From Chloroherpetonaceae bacterium (GTDB taxonomy: Bacteria; Bacteroidota; Chlorobiia; Chlorobiales; Thermochlorobacteraceae): DNA of 64,000 bases. The notes beneath the pieces were generated by a model. The model made no database searches, was not told the DNA's origin, and worked only from the letters and a program-made list of their open reading frames with translations. Positions 37,579 to 46,500 of this stretch are shown in pieces. The stretch's first letter is position 1. Each line of letters begins with the position of its first letter. The translations under genes and the position numbers were made by a program. The DNA is taken from NCBI GenBank assembly GCA_033763895.1, contig JANRJQ010000004.1, positions 310,001 to 374,000 of the forward strand, in the 5' to 3' direction.

Positions 37579-38430
37579 TTATTCTTTCACACCACCCATT
37601 GTTAATCCGCTTACTAAAAAGCGCGACAACGCAATGAATAAAATCACTACCGGGATACTAACCACTATCGCCCCCGCAGAATACATTCCCCACGCTACTT
37701 CCAAATCACTTTGAAATGATTTTAATCCCATTGGCAGTGTAAAAAGACTTGGGTCTTGAACTAGCACTGCCGCAACGAGATATTCACTCCAAGCCGACAT
37801 AAATGAAAACAATGCCGTTATCACTAAAGCAGGTTGCGCAAGCGGAAACACAATTTTCCAAAAGGTTTGTATTTCAGAACATCCGTCAATTCGTGCCGAT
37901 TCTTCAAGGCTTCTTGGAATTGTATCATAAAAGCCTTTCATCTGCCAAATGCAAAAAGGTAGCGCTGTTGCCGAATAAGCCACGATAAGCCCAGCATACG
38001 AATCATAAATCCCAAGCTGAATCAGCATAATAAAAAGGGGCAACAGGAGCATTGTCACAGGAAACATTTGAGTCGCAATCAAAATAATCATCCCCGAATC
38101 TCGCCCCCAAAATTTATAACGGCTGAACGCATAGCCTGCCGTTGATGCCAAAGCTACGCTGACCAAAGTAACCGTGAAACTTACAAGCATGCTATTCAGC
38201 ATCCATTTTGCAAATGGATGATCTCTAAATATGGCGATGTAACTATTGAAAGTTGCACCATCAGGTATAATCTCTAAAGAAGTTGAAAGTAATTTGTCTC
38301 CGGGCCTCAGTGAAATGGTAATCACTTGAAGGATCGGAAAAATTGAAAACAAACTAAATAGAATTAATACCGCATAAATGCCAACTTTACCAGCAGTTGA
38401 CACATCCCGAGGATTTTTTACTGTTGCCAT
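37579..38430 (-). CDS. ABC sugar importer permease, MalG-like
   Basis: A 283-residue inner-membrane permease with six membrane segments. The cytoplasmic EAA loop reads EESARIDGCSEIQTFWKI, then VFPLAQPAL, where the ATPase docks. The family is CUT1/MalG, which carries oligosaccharides such as maltodextrins. The frame extends to a TTG at 38487 inside the MalF-like gene; the ATG at 38430, one base after that gene's stop, gives family length and is preferred. It is last of the seven-gene reverse-strand run. No ATPase gene follows. Confidence 0.92.
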   Translation of the reverse strand: MATVKNPRDVSTAGKVGIYAVLILFSLFSIFPILQVITISLRPGDKLLSTSLEIIPDGATFNSYIAIFRDHPFAKWMLNSMLVSFTVTLVSVALASTAGYAFSRYKFWGRDSGMIILIATQMFPVTMLLLPLFIMLIQLGIYDSYAGLIVAYSATALPFCIWQMKGFYDTIPRSLEESARIDGCSEIQTFWKIVFPLAQPALVITALFSFMSAWSEYLVAAVLVQDPSLFTLPMGLKSFQSDLEVAWGMYSAGAIVVSIPVVILFIALSRFLVSGLTMGGVKE

Positions 38431-38431
38431 A

Positions 38432-39373
38432 TCAATAGACGCTTTGCGTGGCTTTTGTCTTGTGAATAAAATTCCATCCAAAAGCAAAAAGAATCGAGAA
38501 GATAATCAGTGAAAACGCTGCTGCATATCCGATTCTGAAATAATTCAAACCGACTTTATAAACCCAGCTAACAAGAATGTGTGTTTGATCGGAAGGCTCT
38601 CCACCGTTGCTAACTAACCACACCACATTAAAGTTGTTAAATGTCCAAATCGTACCCAAGGTGATTGCGGGAATCATCACGGGCTTGAGAAGGGGAATGG
38701 TAATATTGACCAATTTATCGTACCAATTTGCTCCGTCAATGTCAGCAGCTTCATATAAAGCATCAGGGATTGACTGCAAGCCACCCAATGCAACGATCAT
38801 CATAAAAGGAAACCCAAGCCAAATATTGGTGATCAGAGCAGCAGAAAAAGCACCCCATTCTGTATTTAACCATTGCACCGGTTCTAATCCGAATTGTACA
38901 AGAATTAGATTAACAGCGCCATATTCAGAATTAAATAAACCACGCCAATTTAGTGCAGTGATATACTGAGGAACTGCCCAAGGGAGAATTAAGATGACTC
39001 TAAACCATTCTTTTCCTTTGATGTTTTTATTAAGCAAAATGGCAAGAAAAACCCCAATCGTCACATGAAAAAACAGGTTAACGATCGTCCATAATATCGT
39101 TTTACCAAAAAACCAAAAGAATTTTGGATCCGTGAAAACGTTGATATAATTATCTAATCCTTTGAAACTCCAATCTCTGAAGTGCTCAAGGTTCATATTA
39201 CTGAAACTAACGAGCACATTATAGATAAATGGATAAAGGACAATTAAAGCCATTACAAAAAGCGACGGCGCTGCGTAGATATACGGAGTCCAATGAATTT
39301 TCTTAACCGATTGCATGAAGTCTCCTTTACTCGGCTCAGCAGAATTTTGAACTTGCGATATCGATTTTTCCAT
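38432..39373 (-). CDS. ABC sugar importer permease, MalF-like
   Basis: A 313-residue permease with six membrane segments. The EAA loop reads YEAADIDGANWYDKLVNI, then TIPLLKP. It is of the CUT1 type and partners the MalG-like protein. The first about 25 residues are polar and probably cytosolic. It starts with ATG 45 bases after the solute-binding lipoprotein gene. The substrate is inferred to be an oligosaccharide from the family and neighbouring carbohydrate-active genes. Confidence 0.93.
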   Translation of the reverse strand: MEKSISQVQNSAEPSKGDFMQSVKKIHWTPYIYAAPSLFVMALIVLYPFIYNVLVSFSNMNLEHFRDWSFKGLDNYINVFTDPKFFWFFGKTILWTIVNLFFHVTIGVFLAILLNKNIKGKEWFRVILILPWAVPQYITALNWRGLFNSEYGAVNLILVQFGLEPVQWLNTEWGAFSAALITNIWLGFPFMMIVALGGLQSIPDALYEAADIDGANWYDKLVNITIPLLKPVMIPAITLGTIWTFNNFNVVWLVSNGGEPSDQTHILVSWVYKVGLNYFRIGYAAAFSLIIFSILFAFGWNFIHKTKATQSVY

Positions 39374-39418
39374 TTTTCTAAACCGAATAATTGTTAATGC
39401 TTTTCATTTGCTTCATTT

Positions 39419-40675
39419 CTATTGCTTCATTTCTTTAATCAGCTTTTGAGCCAGCTCCTGCATCTCTTTCGCCGCTTGCTCAGGCGTTTTGCTTCCATTC
39501 AGTACCGCTTGATAAGAGGGTCGCATTGAATCCCAAATCACTCTCATTTCGCTGACTACCGGCATCGCTCGGCCAACGAGGATTTGATCCATTGAGCCTC
39601 TTAAATTGTCATCGGCAAATGAAGCCATCTGTGCATAAGCTTCTTTTCTTGAAGGGATTGTTCCAACAGCTTTTGTGAATTCAAGCTCTACTTCAGGGCT
39701 GCATAAGAATTTTAATAAGTCAACAGTGGCTCGAAGTTTTTCGCCGCGTGTATTGATATTGATGCTATAGCCTCGAGGCGATACCATCGGGGCGGGATAA
39801 AGTCCTGTTTCTTCATTGAGCGGAATGCGCGCGATTCCAAAATTCATTCCGGCATTTTTGTAAGTTGCCCACGACCACGGGCCGTTAATAATCATAGCTG
39901 CACGGCCTTCCTTGAAGAGCGCATTAGCGGTTTGATAGTCACAGTCTGTTGGAATAATTTTATGCTTATCGCGAAGGTCAACGATAAGTTGTGCAGCCTT
40001 AACGGTTGCTTCTGTATTTAAGGTGGGTTCAAATTTTTCATTCATCACACCGCCACCAAAACTTCCTACAAATGGAATAAAGAAATAGGGTTCGGTGTAA
40101 TTCCACACAAGCCCGTAATTTCCGTCTTTGGTTAATTTTTTCCCCATCTCAATCATTTCTCCAATTGTCTTTGGCGGTACAGGAATAATGTCTTTGTTGT
40201 AAACCAAGCAAAGATGGTTGCCTACTTGATCGGCAATTTGATAAAGATGTTCGTTGAGATAAGTATTCGCGGGGAAAGGTTCAGTTATAAAACTGTCTAA
40301 AAATTCTTGTTCAAGCTTAACGCCATCGGGGAGTGAATCCATTTGGTGGATAATTTCTAACTGTGTGAACGGTCCTACCATATCAGAAGGCCCATACACC
40401 AACTCAGCCCCGCTACCACCCAGCGCGGCAATCATAAAGTTCGATCGAATCGGTTCTGTTTCGTAAAAAAGTTCGCGAAAAACATATCCTTTTTCTGCCC
40501 ATTGTTTTCCAATAGGGTCTTCTTTTGCAAATTTTTCTAAAGCAACATCCAAAACTTTCCTTTCTCCGGGCTGCATTTGAGTCCAGATAGAGATAATTTT
40601 TTCCCTATTGGATGAGCACCCACAAAGTGAAAGACACCAAAAAGTGATAATTAAAAAAATTCTGTACAGAGTCAT
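39419..40675 (-). CDS. ABC sugar-binding lipoprotein, MalE-like
   Basis: A 418-residue periplasm-facing lipoprotein, lipobox LCGC with C20. The mature protein is a type 1 extracellular solute-binding protein (SBP_bac_1) with PFVGSFGGGVMNEKFE-like text, AAMIINGPWSW and KFLCSPE near the C-terminus. It captures the sugar for the MalF/MalG permeases. The frame extends to an ATG at 40720, but that codon lies in the loop of an inverted repeat and would bury the signal peptide behind 15 residues; ATG at 40675 is preferred. Confidence 0.92.
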   Translation of the reverse strand: MTLYRIFLIITFWCLSLCGCSSNREKIISIWTQMQPGERKVLDVALEKFAKEDPIGKQWAEKGYVFRELFYETEPIRSNFMIAALGGSGAELVYGPSDMVGPFTQLEIIHQMDSLPDGVKLEQEFLDSFITEPFPANTYLNEHLYQIADQVGNHLCLVYNKDIIPVPPKTIGEMIEMGKKLTKDGNYGLVWNYTEPYFFIPFVGSFGGGVMNEKFEPTLNTEATVKAAQLIVDLRDKHKIIPTDCDYQTANALFKEGRAAMIINGPWSWATYKNAGMNFGIARIPLNEETGLYPAPMVSPRGYSININTRGEKLRATVDLLKFLCSPEVELEFTKAVGTIPSRKEAYAQMASFADDNLRGSMDQILVGRAMPVVSEMRVIWDSMRPSYQAVLNGSKTPEQAAKEMQELAQKLIKEMKQ

Positions 40676-40697
40676 TGGTAGGTGATTTAAATCGGAA

Positions 40698-40744
40698 AGT
40701 CCGAGTGAAACGGGTAACATTTTAATTTCCGTAACACTCGGACT
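40698..40744. repeat. stem-loop between the surface-protein and importer genes
   Basis: A 10-base perfect inverted repeat (AGTCCGAGTG at 40698-40707 and CACTCGGACT at 40735-40744) encloses a second 4-base pairing (ACGG at 40710-40713, CCGT at 40729-40732). It lies in the message between the T9SS-sorted protein gene (stop at 40782) and the MalE-like start (40675). No T-run follows on the transcribed strand, so partial termination, mRNA processing or 3'-end protection are all possible. Confidence 0.6.
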
Positions 40745-40781
40745 AACCTAAGTCTTTACAAAACGAAGAAACTTGACTGGA

Positions 40782-42359
40782 TTACTTAACCAGAGTCATC
40801 TTCATTGTCTTGTTGAACGAACCTGCTTGTAAACGATAGAAATATACACCGCTTGACATGTTGATTGCGTTGAAATTTTGGGTATAAGTACCAGCATTGA
40901 GTCTGGTATTGACCAATGTAGCAACTTTTTGACCTAAAATATTGAAGACTTCCAAACGAACATCGCTTGCTGCCGGAACAGAGAACTTAATCGATGTGCT
41001 TGGGTTGAATGGATTTGGATAGTTTTGGCTGAGTTCAAAGTTTTCAACTTTACGTTCATTTCCAACTGAAAGTCCGCCATCACCTTGACCAAAAATACCA
41101 ATAACGGTGTAGGTGTTTCCTGTAACTGTTGTGGCATTGTTAAAGTTGGCAATTTTGTTAACGCCAAATCCTGCTTCATTGTCCAAAATTCCGTTGCTTG
41201 GAGCAGGATTTCCAAAAATTCCGTTATAGAATACTGAATATTTGAAAGGACCAACCGTTAAGAAATTAACAGGGATAGTAACTTCATAAAAACCTGCACC
41301 AAATGTTGAACTCGGAACCATTTGTTCAAATCGTTTATCACTAAAGTTTGTAGCTGTAATACTAGATCTCAAAGTTGCTGTATCCCAACCGGGCCAAGAG
41401 CCAAAAACACCTTCTCCAGCGAGGTAAATACCATAAGGAATCCCATTAAGATTTCCAGTAAGTGCGCCTGCTGCACGGAGTGAGTCAATGCTGACATTGT
41501 TTAGGTCGCGTCTGCCGTTGGTGTTACAAACAAAACGAACAGTGAAACTCTTTGGTGTTTTAAATCCAATGTTGGTTGGAAGACCATCACCTGCACTGCC
41601 AACAACTAATTCAGTTGTCTCTGTGCCAAGACTAAAAGTGCTGTTGCTTCCTTGTCCCCAGCCACCGTCAAGAAACGGATTTGGGTTGCGGGTTGTATAG
41701 CCTTTAAATTTCCATTGGACTGTAGAATTTGGTGCCCCTGTAATTTGATAGACTCTTGAATAGGCCGGACCCAATCCTTCGATTGAAAGCGGTGCCGGTG
41801 TACCTGTCCACCCATTGAAAGAACCTGTTGCACCAATGCTATCGCCTAATGACTCATTAAACCCTGCATTTAAGAGTTCAGTCATATCCGCACGGAATTT
41901 AACTGGGCGTGTGATGTTTGCAACTCCAACTGAAGGATCATCATTCCAATATCTTGTTACTGAAATGGTATTCGCTACTGTGGTATCGGCTGCATTTTCT
42001 GCGAAATTAACCGTTCTGTCATTTCCATCTTCATAATTGATGGTTGTTCCTCTTACCCAAACGAATTTATAGGTAATAGTTTTGATATTTACTGCACCAA
42101 GTGCTGTTGCAGTAGGCCCGTAAAGTGAGTCGTTTGGGCTTGTGCTTCTGATACCACCGAGTCTATTTGCAGCTACCGGATTTCCAAGGCCAGATGCACC
42201 AGAAAAGATGAGTGCATATACGGTATCGGTTGTTGCAACAGTTCCCGCTTGAAGAAGTCTGCGCATATTAGCCGTAAACCGAACGGTATCTTGCTGCGCG
42301 AAAATTGTTGGCGCTGCTACCATAAGTGCAACCAACAAGGTTAATATTTTTTTGTACAT
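40782..42359 (-). CDS. T9SS-sorted protein with carbohydrate-binding-like repeats
   Basis: A 525-residue secreted protein with signal peptide (about 1-21, ending at FAQ). Three similar units each open with a strand such as VRFTANMRRLLQAG, VKFRADMTELLNAG or VRFVCNTNG. They include motifs like GATGSFNGWTG and GEGVFGSWPGWDT that recall starch-binding CBM folds. The C-terminal 80 residues (NYPNPFNPSTSI to KMTLVK) are a T9SS type A sorting domain. It is expected on the cell surface and probably binds an alpha-glucan or related glycan. It lies between the PorV-like gene and the MalE-like gene. Confidence 0.82.
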   Translation of the reverse strand: MYKKILTLLVALMVAAPTIFAQQDTVRFTANMRRLLQAGTVATTDTVYALIFSGASGLGNPVAANRLGGIRSTSPNDSLYGPTATALGAVNIKTITYKFVWVRGTTINYEDGNDRTVNFAENAADTTVANTISVTRYWNDDPSVGVANITRPVKFRADMTELLNAGFNESLGDSIGATGSFNGWTGTPAPLSIEGLGPAYSRVYQITGAPNSTVQWKFKGYTTRNPNPFLDGGWGQGSNSTFSLGTETTELVVGSAGDGLPTNIGFKTPKSFTVRFVCNTNGRRDLNNVSIDSLRAAGALTGNLNGIPYGIYLAGEGVFGSWPGWDTATLRSSITATNFSDKRFEQMVPSSTFGAGFYEVTIPVNFLTVGPFKYSVFYNGIFGNPAPSNGILDNEAGFGVNKIANFNNATTVTGNTYTVIGIFGQGDGGLSVGNERKVENFELSQNYPNPFNPSTSIKFSVPAASDVRLEVFNILGQKVATLVNTRLNAGTYTQNFNAINMSSGVYFYRLQAGSFNKTMKMTLVK

Positions 42360-42431
42360 ATTTGCTCCAAATAGATGATTAATTTATTTAATAAAGGTAT
42401 GGTTATAAAGAAAGAACATATTGCTTTGATG

Positions 42432-42455
42432 CTTAAACCAAATTGAAGGTTTAAG
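42432..42455. repeat. short stem-loop between PorV-like and T9SS-sorted genes
   Basis: CTTAAACC at 42432-42439 pairs with GGTTTAAG at 42448-42455 around an 8-base loop. It sits in the message 18 bases after the end of the PorV-like gene and 73 before the next start. The short AT-rich stem has no T-run, so it may tune expression rather than end transcription. Confidence 0.4.
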
Positions 42456-42472
42456 TGTCATTGCGGAAAAAA

Positions 42473-43513
42473 TTAAAACTCCATTCCAATGGCAAACCAC
42501 TGTGGTGCGTTTAGCCTTCCATAAGTTTGGTAAGTATAGTCAAATCGTATTGCAAAACCGTTTAATTCGTACCTTATACCGGCACCAACTGTTAACCCTT
42601 TTTCGGATTCTTCTTCAAACAGTGCATTATATCCAGCCCGAAGGAAAAGAATATTTTTCCAAGCGTATTCCGTACCGAAACTTAAACTTTGTGCGTTATC
42701 ATTTGGGATATTGGTATCCATTACCAAAGTCCACCTTGTGGCATCATTTCGAATAAGGTCATAAGCTGTACCAATTCTGAAATTGAGCGGCAAATCAAAG
42801 CCATCAGTTACTAACCGTGCTGGCACATTAGAATTAACACCGCTTTCGCTTCCTCCAGTTTGATCATAATTTACGGTCAACCCTTCGCCTTCTAATCTCA
42901 TTTTTGATCCGAAATTAGTGACACTTGCCCCTAAACGAAGACCATTTGGTAATAAACCGGTATCAAACAAGAATCCCACATCAATCGCAATTCCTTGCGC
43001 AGAAGTTCGGTAAATGGTTTGGTTTATCAACTTTGCCGAAATCCCAATTGAAAATTGGTCTGTGAGTTCTTTTGCCCAAGTAATTTGAGCGACTAAATCT
43101 GAAGCGCCAAACTGTTCTCCTGTGCCATCTTCAAGGTCAATGGTTGTAACTTCCATTTTTCCATAATCGAGGGATGTCACAAAAACACCAAAAGTTCCAA
43201 AACCGCCGGCAGGTAAACTCGCCCCGGCTGAATTAATTGAAGTGTTTACGAGCCATTGGCTATGGTTAAATCCGACTTGAACGCGGTCGATTTTCGCAAT
43301 CCCGGCAGGATTCCAATAAAGTGCCGAAATGTCGTCGGATTGAGCGGCAAAAGCGCCACCCATCGCTATCGAGCGAGCACCAATGCCAATCCCTAAAAAT
43401 TGCGCAGCGGTTGTGCCAAATTTTGATTGAGCAATAAGTGGCGCATTTGTAATCCAAATCCCTGTAATGAGAAGGACGACCCAGAAGTTTGTAATCCGTT
43501 TTTTCATAATCAT
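42473..43513 (-). CDS. PorV/PorQ-family outer-membrane protein
   Basis: A 346-residue protein with signal peptide (about 1-28) and the family hallmark FLGIGIGARSIAMGGAFAA followed by YWNPAGIA. The remainder is amphipathic beta-strands ending in FAIGMEF. It is probably an outer-membrane barrel related to the T9SS shuttle PorV. It lies between two T9SS-sorted protein genes in the seven-gene unit, so a role in attaching or guiding those proteins is reasonable. It differs from the PorV-like protein at 25224-26300. Confidence 0.87.
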   Translation of the reverse strand: MIMKKRITNFWVVLLITGIWITNAPLIAQSKFGTTAAQFLGIGIGARSIAMGGAFAAQSDDISALYWNPAGIAKIDRVQVGFNHSQWLVNTSINSAGASLPAGGFGTFGVFVTSLDYGKMEVTTIDLEDGTGEQFGASDLVAQITWAKELTDQFSIGISAKLINQTIYRTSAQGIAIDVGFLFDTGLLPNGLRLGASVTNFGSKMRLEGEGLTVNYDQTGGSESGVNSNVPARLVTDGFDLPLNFRIGTAYDLIRNDATRWTLVMDTNIPNDNAQSLSFGTEYAWKNILFLRAGYNALFEEESEKGLTVGAGIRYELNGFAIRFDYTYQTYGRLNAPQWFAIGMEF

Positions 43514-43543
43514 AATCCTTATTCTGCTTCTGTACTAATTGGT

Positions 43544-46500
43544 TTATTTGATTACGGCAAACTTGCCGGTCTTTGTCCCAACACCGGGCGCATCTACATG
43601 ATAGAGATACACACCATAAGCGATATCTAAATTTTCAGAACTTTTTAAGTCCCATTCAACTAAAGAAGTTGGATAATTAAAAGTACCTAAACCAGAAGAT
43701 TCTCGATCTCTTTGCCCAAAGAGTTCATTAGAAGGGTCATCTGCTTTAAGAGTTCGTATTAATTCACCTCTAATTGTATAAATTCTAATTGTTGATTTTA
43801 ATGGGACGTTTTTGAAAAACAACTTCCTAGAGGATCTGCCTCTTGAATCTTTTCCAATTAAATTTGTTTCTGCAGTATTCGTAACTATGTATGGATTTGG
43901 GAAAACGCGAATATTTTCTAGATTATTTTTTATTCTTTCTTGGTCTTGAACTAGAGGTTCAATATTTAAAGTAAACTTATCTCCATTTAAAAATGGTTTA
44001 TTCAGTTTAATAAGTATCGTATCACCATTTTCTGGAACTGTATATCTGGTGGCACTTGCAATTTGAATTCTCCAAGAAAATAGAGTATCCAATACTGGTC
44101 TTTTTCCATTTTGGTCTAAATCGAGTTCCAAGATTGATAAATTGATAGCTGCTTTTCCAATTAAACCACGGTCTGGACCTCCTAAATTTCTATCTAAAAT
44201 AAATCTCTTCTTCTTTTTATTTGTTAGGTCATAAATGAAGAAATTCGTTGAATAGGAAGGAACTAAAATGGGATTGTTGTTTACTAAAACAGTAGCTGAA
44301 TCACTTGAACTTCCTGTTTGAATGATTAATGCATAGTCAGCTGGAGCTTTTATTGACAATCCTTTGATTGAAGATAATAATGGTTCCGAAGTCATTGAAG
44401 TAACGACTGCCACTGTATCACCATTGTTAATTCTACCATAGGGTCTAGGATTTTTAAATCTCCATATTGCTGTGTCAAGGTTTGTTTGAGGAGGGTTTTT
44501 TACAGTAAAATAAACTCCCAATTTATTGACAACTTCAGTTTCATCACTTGCCCTATAAACAAATTTACCCTCTTGATCCTTTTCGTAAGAGGAAATCTCA
44601 TACATAGGTCTCACAAAGCGTGTTCTTACATAACCACTTCGATGTAAAATAGTATCAATTGAGTTTGCATCTGCTTTATCAATAATTCTAAAATAACTTG
44701 TAAATGGACCTTTACTTTCTATAGGATCATTAATATCCTTAAGACCATTATTATTATTGTCCAAGGTATCGCTTGATGTGTCAACAAATTCTAATTCAAT
44801 CTTTTTTGGCCTGTTAAACTTTCGATTGTTTAGTACAGTGTATTCCACACTTCCATTCCCTTTGTTATTTAACGCTGGAGTTAATCCTCCTTTAGAATTA
44901 TTTGGATCATTGATACCACTTTCTACCGGAGAGGGGACAACGGAAACTGCGTTTGGAGGCAATCGCAACACACCCCTGCTGTCAAAAAAACCTTTAATAG
45001 CATTTTCTGAAGGAAATATTGCAGCATTATAGTCTGGTCTGTTTAATGAATCGAGAGGAATAAAACCTCTTGAGTAATTTGCAACTGCATAATAATAAGT
45101 TTTTCCATTTTGCACATCGGTATCCGTTAATGTATGAACTAATCCAGTTTCATTTCCCCTATAAAAACTAACTCCTCTAGCTTGATTTAATAGAGAACTG
45201 CCAACCATAGGAAAATAACCAAGTATTCCATTAATTTTGTCGAATTGTGCAATAGGAACTGTCCTAAATCCAATTTCACCCTGTCCACCTGAGATTAATC
45301 TTGAATCGTTAAATGAAGGGTCTGTGCTTTTGTATATTTTATAACCTTCAAACGTAAAAGCATCTTCATACAATGTGGTATCAGTCGGACTTTTTGCAAG
45401 CTTTCTGTTGATAAACCTATCAAAGTAGGTTTCACCTTCGCTAGTCCAATACAACGTTACTTTTTTATCACCCGGTACTGCACTCAAAAGCGGAGAAGGC
45501 AAGGGAGGACCTGTAAAACGGTAATTGTTATTATAAATTTCTTGAACTATATCAATATTCCTAAGTAATTCTTGTGCATTATCTCCATAAACAACAGATA
45601 CTGAAAAGCGTTCTATTTGACCTCTCTTTAATGGAAAATACCCTGTTCCATAGGTGTAATCCCCGTCTTTAGGAGTTACATCCAATGAATCAAATAATCC
45701 GGGGGTAGTAATTCTCCATAAATCATCAGAATTCCCCATTCTTGGTTGGCCAGAAAGGTCAAATTTGTAACTTGACAACCCGATTTGATCAGATTCTCTT
45801 ATGTCTGTCGCATCAAATTGAGATTCACCTGCTGTTGGTCTCCCGTCTGATTCACCTAAATCTTGAGATGAAGGCGAACCGTCGGAACCTAAGTCATCTA
45901 AAAAAGTCCAATCTCCATTGTTATCAATACCATCATCTCTCCTTTCGTCTATCATAGGAAAACGCAAAGGATCTAATAAATTTTCACCATTTATTGCAAG
46001 TTGTATATAGTTAACAAATCTTAATGGAGGTAATTCTTTAGGAACTGATCTTCCGGGATTTAATAAATCTGCCTCGAACTGAATTCTGCGAAAATGTAAT
46101 CTATAATCCTCATCGATAATCCCATTCAAATTATCATCTATAAGATTTGAAGAAACTTCTTTTAAAGTATCCCCAACACCAACTTGAAAAATAATTCCCT
46201 GTGACTCCAACAAAATTTTTCCTGATTGAGGTATCTGATAAGCTGCTCTTTTAGGTACGACGATAAATTGATTATAACCTGCGCTTACCATTTCCGGGGT
46301 ACGAATTAAAGTATCTTTTATTGTAATTACGAAATCCCCTGCTTTTAATACCCTAATTGCATTTTCTCCTCTAGCTCTAAAACTTGAATTGTCGATTGAA
46401 TATTCAAACTCATAAAAATCATAACCAGTATTCGAAATTTGACCAACTGGAATTGACTTAAATTGATCTGGGATTCCTTTATTTGATACGCTGTAAGGAC

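Noticed and set aside
38431-38487. Longer N-terminus of the MalG-like permease from TTG
   Set aside because: It would overlap the MalF-like gene by 56 bases and exceed family length; the ATG at 38430 abuts that gene's stop.
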